Of a stretch of 64,000 nt of DNA, positions 31,806-42,860 are shown piece after piece (positions within the stretch are counted from its first letter, which is position 1; the number at the start of each line of letters is the position of its first letter). The stretch comes from Chelonoidis abingdonii (Eukaryota > Chordata > Testudines > Testudinidae). The stretch is taken from contig NC_133774.1 of NCBI RefSeq assembly GCF_003597395.2, forward strand, positions 37,537,487 to 37,601,486. Reading direction: 5' to 3'. The notes below the pieces were generated by a model that worked only from the letters and a program-made list of their open reading frames with translations, had not been told where the DNA came from and searched no databases. The position numbers were made by a program, and so were the translations under genes.

Positions 31806-33160
31806 ATAAACTTTTTTGTTGTTTCTGATTTAGCCTGATGTGAGATCACAAACATGACTTGATTGTGTTAACCTAGGTAATACTGTAACCATTGCACCTT
31901 TGAAAGTCAGTGCAGTTTCACTCTGAGGGGTTCTTTTTCATTGTTCCTCATTTCATACCCACCCTGTGGTTCCAAGTAGCTGTGGCCACATCCTGGGACA
32001 CCACTTTGACTGGTGGGCTAAACCAGGCAGAAGGTAGAAATGTCTATCCTCTGCGTATTAAGTCCAGCAGGTAGAAAGGCACTGCAAGAATGTACTGTAG
32101 AATATATAAGGCTTGGCAAGTCACAAAAGAAGTCATTGGCCAGTCACAGTGGCTAATGAAATTTCCAGTCACTGTGACTTTTCGTGGCATTGGTCTTTCA
32201 CTTCAGCAGCCAAGAGAGTGATACCGCCACTGTGTAATCTTCTCATGTAAAAAAACCTCATGCACAGGCATTCATGCATCATTAAGAATTCTGTGTGATA
32301 TCTGTTTGTAACCTTGTTCCTCACAGGTTGGACTATTCAGCCAAAGAGAACATACAAGATGCTCCGACATCCTTGTCAGATGCAATGACCAGCTATACAC
32401 TAACTTCAGGGAAATACTGCTGTTAGCCAGGGTGAAGAGCTTGTATAACTGGCCAAAATTTATTTTAAAGGAAAAATCAATTTGCAAGGCCAGTTGTATG
32501 CTCCAATCTGTTATAATCTGACTGCATTATTCGATTGTGGTGTTACTGCTTTTGCAAGCTAACAAATGGTCTTTGAAAATGGTGGTCTATATTTTCATAA
32601 TGTATTTTGGTTTGATAGAAAATGGGTCTCTTGCAGGGAGATGGCAGTACATCTACTACAATTCATATTAGTTTTTTATTCAAAAACAAATTAAAATGTG
32701 CTACAGATTCACGTTTTATCAAATGTCTGTTTAACTAAAAGGCTACCACTAGAGGACAGTAAAGGGATGTCTACAAAACACACTTTGCAGCTAAAGTTCA
32801 TTTCCTTGTCTGAGAATAAATTTATTTCTGATAGTAAACATCTGCAACCCACCACTTAAAGAAGTGACCATTATTTTCCACTTTTTAACCTGTTTTTAAC
32901 AGATTTTATAGGCTAGTTTTCACTCTTTTTTTCAACTTTGTTTTGCCTTGCATGTGGTCTATTTTCTGTTCTACTATCCTGAATTTTAACCAGGGTTTTA
33001 CTCTGCTGTTCTGGTGCTATAGCATATGTGCTGGAACCCAGCCAACAGCACTTATAATGAGTTGTTCCTGTGCCTTATGGCCCAAACATTCAAACCTGCA
33101 TAGCTCTGAATTAGACATGGCTTTATTTTTCAAAAGTGCTGAGCAATTATCCTAGTTCCT
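31806..33160. other. Intergenic, no recognised feature
   Basis: AT-rich sequence with no repeat family or gene that I recognise. Confidence 0.5.
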
Positions 33161-33290
33161 GTTGTGATTGGGAGCTGCCAGTTCTCAACACCTCTGAAAA
33201 CCAGGCCACTGACACTTAGATGCCTAATTATGGGTTTAGGAGCCTAACTTTAGCTAGCTGGATTTGAAAATATTGGCTTGTAGCCCTTAA
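33161..33290. repeat. Dispersed 'gatgcctaa...ggagcctaac' repeat fragment
   Basis: Contains 'gaaaaccaggccac', 'agatgcctaattatgg', 'ggagcctaactttag' and 'tttgaaaatattggc', words that recur in other copies in this window near 39790-39860 and 59170-59270. This suggests a short interspersed repeat of unknown family. Confidence 0.45.
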
Positions 33291-34196
33291 TTAATGCTCT
33301 TTATTACTTGTCTCTAAGGATTCTCTGAGTTTTTCTCTAGCTAAGAGAGAAGGTGAGCATCTCTTACCACAGTGGATATTTACCCAATTCCTCTAGTCAG
33401 GCAGGAGATGCTGGAGGTCTCCAGACGTAGGCTGCAGAAATAAAACTGCTTAAAAGTTTCAATCTGTGTGATGTATTGTAAGATAAACTGGCCAGAAATC
33501 CATAGACCCATGTTCATTTGTAAGCCAGGGTCAATCCTAGTACAGTGGAAAATGCTGCTGTTGTGCCAGAAGGCCACTTACCCTTTTCTTTTCAATAACG
33601 AACATTTTATTAAATTTGATAAAATCAAATAAAGGAAAGGCTATGGGTGTAATGGCTGCTGTGCACTTACATAAGACAAATGCCTGACCTTTACATACTT
33701 CAGTTGGAATACACTTTTGGGACCCAGGAAGCCTGCTGCTGAAGTGGGAGAGGCTGACTTTATGTTGGGACTGTTCCAAATAAAATGGTGCTGTCTGCTG
33801 CTATCTCAGGGGGAAGAAAGCCCCTCAAACTTTCTGTGTGGGTATGTTAGCTCATATCTCTCAGATGGTCACAACTGCTGCAGTATAATGGAGAGGGAGG
33901 TGGTCTGCCAAGTAGCTAGGTCATAGGTCATAAACTATTTGTGACCTCTTAGGTCAAAACTACTACCTTCAACTTCTTCTGGAAATCTGTTGGTGAGCAC
34001 AGCTGTGTGCTGTCTTCCAGAAAATTCATAGAGGCCCTCTTGTTTTGTGCTAGCTGCAACTTTTGGATGGTTTGCTGGAATAGCCTCATGTATTGTACAT
34101 TTGAAGTAGCCCATCCTCAAAGTGACAAAGCCATGGATATCTGTGGCAAGGTCTGCACCTGAAAGAAAAGGACCTGACCTTCTTGCATAGTGCAGA
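33291..34196. other. Intergenic, no recognised feature
   Basis: Mixed composition without a clear repeat or gene. Confidence 0.45.
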
Positions 34197-34204
34197 GGTT
34201 AGAA

Positions 34205-34533
34205 CAGGAGTGGGCAAACTTTTTGGCCTGAGGGCCACATCAGGGTTCTGAAACTGTATGGAGGGCAGGTGTAGTGTATTAAATTGCTCCCCTAGGAATG
34301 TGCTACTTATGGTTGCCAGTCCTGGTGCTCCATAAGTATCATGTTCCTAGGGGGACCAATTTAATACACTACACATGGCAGCTCTTGCAGCCATGCTGCC
34401 CAGAGCGCTGGCAGTACGGCGAGCTGAGGTTGTGGAGGAGCGGGGACATCCTGCCTGCCTGGGAGCTCAAGGCCTGGGCAGGACGGTCCCGTGGACCAGA
34501 TGTGGCCTGTGGGCCGTAGTTTGCCCACCTCTG
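34205..34533. mobile_element. hAT-like non-autonomous element with perfect 8-bp duplication
   Basis: Ends 'caggagtgggcaaact' and 'agtttgcccacctctg' are inverted terminal repeats of the hAT type. The duplication 'ggttagaa' is perfect (34197-34204 and 34534-34541). A long internal palindrome (about 34270-34373) pairs 'gtgtagtgtattaaatt' with 'aatttaatacactacac'. No transposase is present. The 8406-9284 element has related outer ends. Confidence 0.9.
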
Positions 34534-34541
34534 GGTTAGAA

Positions 34542-36354
34542 GCATACTTAGCAACTGCTGCTACTTAGAAGGTATCCAGAAGAGATAAAGGTTTTGGAGA
34601 TCCACCCAAGAAAGGAGGTAAAATTGGATCAAACTGCTGGCAGAATCTGGCTGTAAACTGGTGTATCTGGCTCTGGTAAGGTCATCTAACCATATGGCGA
34701 TCCTCCAGTGATATATAAACAGTATAGCAGCCTCACTGCCTCTCTTCTGCTGGTCTAGTGGTGTAGTTGGATCAAAAAGAACATGGCCAGAGCTGCTCTG
34801 TCTTGCTGAACCTCAGCTCCCAATTTGGCCCCTTGGGGACATTGGCAATCAGCGTAATTTAGCTTAGGCTTCAGATAGCTGTACCTTACTCCTGGGGGCC
34901 TGTTACTTTACACCCCTCCATCTACCTATATTTGCAATTCTCTGTAGCTGAGGCCATGGAGGGAGGGGGGGAGAGAGAGAGATAGTGAGTGTGTGTGCGT
35001 GTGTGTTCTATAGGCAGTCAGGGGCAGGGGAAAAGTAGGTCACTTACCTGCGTTCTGAAATGTGAGGAGGGAGAGCAGTTCTACAGTGTTGCCATTAATT
35101 GTTCACCTTAAGTTTCACCTTCATTACCGATGTTCCAATAGTCAGAGGCAATTTAGGCTTCAAAAGACAGTGTGACATAATTATTTAGATTATAAAATGA
35201 GCTAAAATCCTTTATCTTGCCAAAAAAAAATTGTGAACTCTCTCATACTACAGAGAAAGGAATGTTGTACAAAGTAGGCTAAGAGATGAAAAATTGGGTG
35301 CGAGGACAATAAACAACACTATAGTTGACTGGAGGACTCTTTCCATTAGATATACATACCTTGGTAAAGAGGGACGATACCCACCATCATAAGAATTAGT
35401 GCTGCCATAGCAAAATAACTTTTGGCAACAACTGTGAAGTGATTTAGGAAGTTTAAAGCAGCTATTCTGACTTTCAGTCACCATTCTTCTCTATCCAGAG
35501 CAATCTGACAGTATGGTAAGATGAAATACAGCAGCAGCATACTATGGAATTGTAAATGTCACTGTTCATCACACAGTCCATGCCAAGCATTTAGAACTTA
35601 ACAAGGGAGACTTTAAGCAAAGAATGGACTGTAATTTTCTTTTTTATTTTTAAACTTTGAAAAATTCCTGCTGGGGGCAAAAAGTTCATTAGTATACACG
35701 ACAGATGTGCATACTTTGTGAGGTGTGAATGCTCCCTAGGTAATTAGCTGGGACAAAACCTCAATCTTACTCAGGCAAAACTCCCTTTGAAGCCAGTGGA
35801 TCTTTTAATCACACAAGGACTCCAAAAATTGGCCCACATTTATATCTATAGCTTCCTTTGGAATACAAACATTGCTACTTCTTCCTTGATGTAGCACTGA
35901 GACTCCCTGTATGTTCTGCTAAGAGAAACACTGATTACATTTGTAATTAATAGGCATTAAACCCACTGACATGAACATTCTCTTCTCAGGAAAACAGTAG
36001 GTCATATCTTTCCAGGCATGAGCTCAATGTAGTCTATCAGTTTATTTTATAACTTGCCCCTCCACATTCTACATTCAAACTAAAAGCTACTTGTTGGTTT
36101 GCTGCGATACCAAGGGCCCATGTAGCTCTGCAAACTCCACCAAAGGGATGTGGTTTGAAGAAATGTGGGAGGAGTCAGAGAAGCACCAAAGTGGATAAAC
36201 AAAGTAAGGCCATAATGCTGCATTTTGGCTTTATTTACACCAGAAAAGTCAAGTACAGTTGTTTAGAGCAGTGTATGTTTGCTATTGGTTAAACTGTACC
36301 TTGATGTGGCAAAATATAAACATTTCAGTGAGGGAGATGGATGGCAGGAGAGAG
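34542..36354. other. Intergenic with a simple repeat
   Basis: Contains a compound GA/GT simple repeat at about 34961-35006. The rest has no recognised feature. Confidence 0.45.
34961..35006 (+). repeat. Compound (G/GA)n-(GT)n simple repeat
   Basis: Run of 'gggaggggggg', then 'gagagagagaga', then 'gtgagtgtgtgtgcgtgtgtg'. Confidence 0.85.
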
Positions 36355-36475
36355 ATCACTTGATCATTGCCTGTTCGGTCCACTCCCTCTGGGGCACCTG
36401 GCATTGGCCACTGTTGGTAGACAGGATACTGGGCTAGATGGACCTTGGGTCTGACCAGGTACAGCCATGTTTATG
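36355..36475 (+). mobile_element. CR1 LINE 3' end, sense
   Basis: Reads 'gatcacttgatcattgcctg', 'ggggcacctggcattggcc', 'gatactgggctagatggacc' and 'tctgacc', the CR1 3' UTR in forward orientation. Its 3' tail touches the antisense CR1 that follows. Confidence 0.88.
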
Positions 36476-36880
36476 TAGGTTTGGAAGAGACCTCGGGAGG
36501 TGATCTCTAGTCCAACCCCCTGCTAAAAGTGGACTACACCAACTAAATCATCCTAGCCAAGGCTTCGTCAAGCCAGGCCTTAAAAACCTCTAAGGATGGA
36601 GATTCCACCAACACCTCCCTAGGTAACCCATTCCAGTGCTTCACCACCCTCTTAGTGAAATAGTTTTTTCCTGATATCCAACCTAGACCTCCCCCGCTGC
36701 AACTTGATACCATTGCTTCTTGTTCTGTCATCTACCACCACTGAAAACAGCCTAGCTCCATCCTCTTTGGAACCCTCCTTTAAGTGGTTGAAGGCTGCTA
36801 TCAAATCCCCCCTCACTCTTCTCTTCTGCAAACTAAATAACCCTAGTTCCCTGAGCCTCTGTAACATACATGGGCCATCT
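36476..36880 (-). mobile_element. CR1 LINE, different subfamily, antisense
   Basis: Begins at its 3' end with 'ggtttggaagagacctcggg', then 'ctagtccaaccccctgc'. Minus-strand frames encode the ORF2 C-terminus: [18 protein letters not shown] (36543-36731) and [20 protein letters not shown] (36652-36867). This resembles the chicken-type CR1 C-terminus. 5'-truncated at about 36880. Confidence 0.92.
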
Positions 36881-37257
36881 TCAGATGCTATGTGTATGGA
36901 CTTGATCTCAGAGACTAGGAAAAGCTCACTATGTGCTTCTGTACTGTGTGTGGCCCCTGCTTACATATGCTGCCAAAACCATGTAGCATTGCAGGGCTCC
37001 ACATCTGCCCCAGTACAAAAACCACAGGGGGTGTTTTTAGTTATGCACACTGCTGGTTTATAAACATTCTTTTTCATACATTGGTGGCATGGCACAGTTC
37101 TGTTTTGTAGAAACATTCGTCTTTATTCTAGAAGTAGCACAAAATACAGTGCACTTTCCCCTAACCTCCTCTCTCCACCCCTCCAGTGAACAGAAACTGA
37201 ATGCACTTTAATAGTTTCAGGTTATTATGAAGCATAATTGGGTTTAGTTTTTCTAAA
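36881..37257. other. Intergenic, no recognised feature
   Basis: No repeat family or gene recognised. Confidence 0.45.
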
Positions 37258-37440
37258 GTACAGTATCTGTATACAGCACACTTATCTGAAGGGCCTGGGG
37301 GACATCCAAAGTTTCAGATAAGACATTCGGATAAACAAAAATGATTAATGAACATAGGACTACCTGGAGAACCCACTGTGGATTCGGATAACTAGGGTTT
37401 TTAGATGCAGGGAATCTGGATAACTGGAATTACACAGTAT
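37258..37440. mobile_element. Mariner/Tigger-like MITE fragment
   Basis: Repeated motifs of the form 'atctgaa', 'cggataa' and 'ctggataact' alternate on both strands. The right end 'ggaattacacagtatatg' roughly mirrors the left 'acagtatctgtatacagc'. Such 'gataac' repeats are a feature of some mariner-type MITEs by memory. No target duplication could be fixed. Confidence 0.4.
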
Positions 37441-40400
37441 ATGTTTGAACCTCCAGTGTATGTGAAGTATCAGGTTCAGCAATGAATCAGCTTATTTTGA
37501 AAGGAAAAATTGTGACACTGTTTTTATTGAAGACCTTTTACAGCAGATGTTAGAACCATGGGGAAAATAAATTTTAAAACACAAACGCTCTTGTCCCACA
37601 ATGACTCTTGTCCATGAAGTTTAAGAAGTTTTGAGGTTAATGGAAACACTAAATTAAATGCACTCATCATGTTTGTTTACTGGCATTGCAGATGTTACAA
37701 TAGGCAGTGAGTTTCCATTTGTGAAACAAAGCAGCAATCAGCAACTTTTGGCTGCTGTGGCAGACTTTTCTCAGAATGCAAATTTACTTTTGTAACAAGT
37801 TAATTTAACTTGTACATTTACATTGTTTATCACATTTCTCCAAGATGCACAAATTGACAGTCTGGGACTGCTCTCTGACTTCTGAAAGCAGAAAAATAGA
37901 GGAAAAGTGGTATTGTTTTGTGACAAAAACTGTTCAAGATTATAGTGGCAAAACCTCATAAAGTAGTAAGATTTATTAAATCTGCAAATGCTAATTAGCT
38001 TTCATTATTAATGCTTTCTGATTAATTGAGCAATTAAAATAGACTACTTCATTGCTCAGTTTTTATTTTCTGTTTAGTGTACCCATCACTGTGGTATCTA
38101 GCCGATATAGTTCCCATACACCACCATAATGTTGTTTGGGTTACAACCACCCAGAGACCATTTTGATTTCAAATTGCTTTTCTTTTCAGACCTCATAAAA
38201 ACTCTTTGTATCAGGCTGTACAAATCCATGTTATAAACGGAAACAAGATTTTTATGTCTAATACTAGTTGACTAACATATACATTCTACCACTCCAGGCT
38301 TACCAGATTGAAAGACACTTTACCCACACACTCTCCTGACCCAACATGTTACTTATGCTGGGTGGAAGTGGTACGGAGCCATATATGCTGACTCTACACC
38401 AGCCAGAGATTACCCCACGTGACGGGAATTGCAAGCTGCCAAATAGTTTTACTATTACAACAGGTTACCATCTCCTTTACATTATGGAAACAGCACAGTG
38501 GGATGGAGTGGAGACTAAGGATCTGGCCGCAATGCCATGCTTACTTAGAACCAGATCTGCTCCCCACCCTGGTAAAACTCCCGTTGTCTTCAATGTTAGC
38601 AGGATTGATCCCCTAAATGCGCCAATGATCATAAAGTAGAAGCATACATACCTACACTGTAAATTAGTGTCAGTTAAATTGTGGTAATGTTAGAATTATG
38701 GGGAGCAGCAGGGGGTGGGGTGGAGTGGGGAGATGTGGGAGGGCTTCTGCCCAATATCTGGCTATAAAATTGTCTCCTGAGGGTGTACCTTTGCCCTTAT
38801 CCTGCAAAGTTAGCACTCACTAGTTGCTGAATAATTGTTGATCATAAAGAGCTGTGTTTGCTCACTGCTATCAATCACTGATGTTTTAATTTAGTTTAAT
38901 TACCATCAAAAACAAGCAAAGGAAGTGAAATAAAACAAAAGATTAATTGGATAGAAAAGGGCAGAGAAAGGGCCTCTTTTTAATTTTTTTCTGAAAGTAT
39001 GTGGGAAGAATTAAAAAAAAACCCAAACAAAACATCCATTCAGTACAAAATACCTGGCGCTTGTCCACACTGCTGGTGGCCCCCTTACAGATAAAATGTA
39101 CATCCAGAGTCCGAAAGCTCTACTGGTAGGAGTGAAGGAATTAACCAATGGGGAAAATAAATGATTTTTGGAAAAAAAACATAATGAACTGTGTCTATAA
39201 GCTATAAGGACAGCTTAGAAGCCACGGAAATAAGCTTAAATGCCCACAGGATTTTTTCTGGTTCTTGAAAGTTTAAGTGAAAGGTTAGGAAGATCTTTGC
39301 CCTGATAAATATAATGAGTGAAGGTTTTAAAAAATGGTATTGAGGATTGTGACAAAGTTTATGAGTAGCTGAGGTCAACAGCAGGACAAAAGCTTTTTCT
39401 GCAGCATCTGTTATTATTTGGATGACAGTAGTGACTAAAAAGGCTCATTGGGCTCAACACTGTTCAGACACTTAGTAAAAGACAGTCCCTGCCGCAAAGA
39501 GTCTGGAATCTAAGGGCCCATCCCCACAAACACTCACATGCATAACTGAATTCATCTGAGTAGGTCCATTTGAACTAATGGGTCAATTTAGTGTCAGGCC
39601 TACATTAAGACTAGATGCAACCTGGGGGGAGTGAAGGAGGGAGTAGAAGGGTAACACTGATAATATATTAACTTTGCATTTCTATAGTATTTTACATATG
39701 AAGAATTGAAGCCACCTAGCACACCTGTGAGGTTGGTAAGTGTAGAATGCTTAAATTCCATTGAAATCAGTTGGAACTGATCATCTCTGAAAATCAGGCC
39801 CTCAGTGTCTCAAGCAGGGTATGCAAAATTATCAAACACTTTTGAAAATTTGGGCCAAAGTGTCTAGATCAAGTTTGCCAGAGCTAGGGATAGAGCCTTC
39901 CCTCTCTCCACCAGGAGCTCATCTTTTCAATAGGTTGGTGGTCATGTTAAATGATACTTGATAAATATTGAGAAGTAAATTACTCTCAACTCTTCATTGT
40001 CTCTGTCTTACAGTCCTCTTTAGCTTAAGCAGCGTACTCATTTTGGCTAACTTCCTTTTGGTTTCCAATGTAACTTTTGCCATTTTCCTTCTAATAGCTT
40101 AATTACAAAGCTCAGCCCTGTGATACTGCTAAAAAGCATTGCAGAAAGGCTATTTACAGTCCTGGTGCCGTGTTGGAATATTCTATTTTTATAGTAGAAA
40201 CTGAAAATATGTGCATAATTAACTCCTGCATACTAAAATGTACATTTGAAAAATGGAGTTACCTTCATATTTCCCATAAAGAAATAAAATATAATAACTG
40301 TATAATGCTACTTCTTATATTGTCATAACATCTGAATATTTCATTTGACAGTGGGGCTGAGTGAATAACTCACAGCAAATAATTTACTTAACTAACTAAT

Positions 40401-40464
40401 CTTGTCTCTCTATTCATGTAATGTCTGTAAGCAAGTCATGATTTCCTTGTCTGTGTTCCTTTAT
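37441..40464. other. Intergenic with scattered old repeat fragments
   Basis: Mostly AT-rich. Fragments that look like ancient SINE-type repeats occur near 38520-38610 ('aaaactcccgttgtcttcaatg'), 39440-39520 ('agacagtccctgccgcaaag') and 39720-39860. No gene is recognised. Confidence 0.4.
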
Positions 40465-40590
40465 TAGACCCTTAAGCACTACCATTACTATCCGAGACAG
40501 AGCCCCATTATGCTAGGCCCTGTACTAACACAGGGTAGCAGACAGTACCTGCCCTGAAGAGCTTACAATGTAAATAGACAAGATAGACAC
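40465..40590 (+). repeat. L3/SINE-like fragment
   Basis: Contains 'taggccctgtac', 'cagacagtacctgccctgaa', 'gagcttacaatgtaaatag' and 'acaagatagacac', words typical of an ancient dispersed repeat also seen in truncated form near 39470-39510. Family not certain. Confidence 0.45.
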
Positions 40591-42114
40591 ATGGTGGGTG
40601 ACAGGGTTGAACACACTAGCAGAGTGAACAATCTCATGATAGTAAATACCATGGTTTCGTTTTGTTTTTTAATTCTGATTTGGTTTGTATTTGGTGGGTA
40701 TGTTTTTCCTCTATGGATTGTATCAGAACAGTTTTTGTGTAAGTATTCAATACTCTGTTCATAATTCAAACATGTCTTTTATGACTGGTTATCTGAGTTT
40801 GTTTTTGTGAAGATAAACAGCAGGTAGAGCCTAAAGCTGGCCTTTTACAAACAGATAAGGGCCTGTTCCAAAGCCCATTGACTTCAGTGGGCTTTGAATC
40901 AGGCTCATATTTTAAAAGGGAATGCTGAAAGTTTTTGCATTTAAAATAATATATAAAAGCTTAGACCAGCCAGTATGTGTTGGATCAGTCGGTAGTGGAG
41001 CTGCATGAAAAAGTTTGAAATGGCAATACAGTAGATCCAGCAAGGGATTAAAGGTAAGTAAATCCTAGACTAAGTATTAATAAATCCTTGATGCAAGATA
41101 AACATTTTGTAATACATTCTTTATTGAAGGGGTTGCTACACAGGTTGAACATAGTAGAAGTAACAGGTTATTTTCAGGAGAGCTGTATTTATATTCATGG
41201 TTGTAACTGGCTTGTGGAATCTTCTGTTATCCCCAGACATATCACTTAAATATTTTAAAATATGTTAGCAAAGCTTTTAATTTACATCTCCCAGACCTAA
41301 AGAAGCATCATTTATTTTACACAAGTTCTTGAGCGTGGGCATGGTGAAGGCCTTATATCAGTAACGCATGAGACAGCCTCACAACAGATAAGACACCCCT
41401 AGCAATTTTTTATTCTGATCAATACGGAGTAATGACAGATCATTAAGACATTTGTGGCTAGAAACTATTGCAATTTTCTGCTTCCAATTTTTTAAAGCTC
41501 TTGACAGCTTCACTGTACATGCCAAAAATGACCAATATCAATTGTATGCAAGAGAACCGTGTAGTGGAAAAGTTTGTTTCTCACTAACAGAAGTTAGTCC
41601 AGAAAAGAGATTACCTCACTCCCTTTGTCTCGCCAGTATCAGTTGGCCACTTTACTCATTAATCCCAGATAGAATGAATGTAACCTTGCTGATGTTATGT
41701 AGGCTCTCAGAGTAACATTGAAAACAAGTCTGTGTCCTGTATTAATTCAGCTTCATTTATTCAGAAACATCCCTGCAGGGTCAGGGATGAGGAGTTTCAG
41801 ATGCAGGCAGGCTGTCCCCAGCTGGGGCAAGAAAGGAAGATTCCTCTCAGCTCTCCACCCACTAGCAGCAGTGAGCGCTGGGGGAGGGGCCCACTTCTTT
41901 CCCCTGGCAGCACATTCACCTTGCACCACTGTCACTGCACATGCTCCTGGGGCCCCTCACAGGTTCAGGAAGCCCCCTCATCTTCCCTGTGGTGGGTGCA
42001 GAGGGGGGCTGCCTCATGCCCAGCGTGGGGCAGAAGTGGTGACTGTGAGTGGGGGGAGGGGCCCTGTGCTGTTGGAGTGTCCCGCTGGAAAAGGGAAGTG
42101 TCCATCCATCTGAG
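40591..42114. other. Intergenic, no recognised gene
   Basis: Includes a short palindromic 'cccattgacttcagtgggc' motif at about 40877-40896. From about 41760 the sequence becomes GC-rich. The overlapping open frames there (41718-42166) show no protein family. Confidence 0.4.
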
Positions 42115-42860
42115 CAGGGATATCCTTAGGCATACACAGCATATGCAGCTGCCTAGGGCACTATGAAATTTGAGGCACCAAATTGCCCCAAATTTCTTGG
42201 TGCCCTAGACAGCTGCGTGCTGCATATGCGGCAGCACCAGCCACAGTGACCAGCCCTATCCATCAGCCGTCCCTAGGAGTGTGTGGAGCCCCGGACAACT
42301 CCCTCCACCCTGCCTCTTACCCTTCCCCTTTGCTCTGCCCCTGGCCCACCCCCATTCCACCTCTTCCCTCAGCGACCCCCGCCCCCCCTCACTGGCAGTG
42401 GCAGGAAGTGGAGCAACCTGACCCCAGCCTGCTCTACTCCTCCAGCTCCCAACCACAGCACTCAACTTCCCGCCGCTGGTGAGTGTGGGGAAAGGATTGC
42501 CCCCCCTCTCCCCCACTCACCAGCAGTGGGAAGCGGAGAGATGCGGCCCCAGCCTGCTCTGCTTCCCTTGCCCAGGCCCCAGCCATGTTGCTCTGGTTGG
42601 GAAAAGGACCAGCCCCAGCTCTCACCGGCGGCAGGAAGTGGAGTGCCACGGCTGGGAGCTGGTGGAGTAAAGCAGGGCCAGGCTGATCCGCTTCCCGCTG
42701 CTGATGAGAGTGTGTGTGTGTGTGTGGGATCCCTCCCCCCAGGGACACAGCTGGGGTCAGGCCGAGGGAGAGACCCAGCCCTGAACATTGGTGGAGCTGG
42801 GCTACCGTGCCCTGAATATTGCTGGGCCCATATAACTCGCTGCCCCTGATTTTGTTCTCT
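42115..42860. mobile_element. GC-rich non-autonomous repeat with internal tandem units
   Basis: The left part carries inverted blocks 'cagcatatgcagctgcctag' and 'ctagacagctgcgtgctgcatatg'. From about 42390 to 42720 there are imperfect tandem units of roughly 100-120 bases, each with a 'gcaggaagtggag' or 'gtgggaagcggag' start and a 'ccccagcctgctct' middle. Probably a DNA-transposon-derived repeat. No transposase. A GT run lies at about 42708-42727. Confidence 0.5.
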
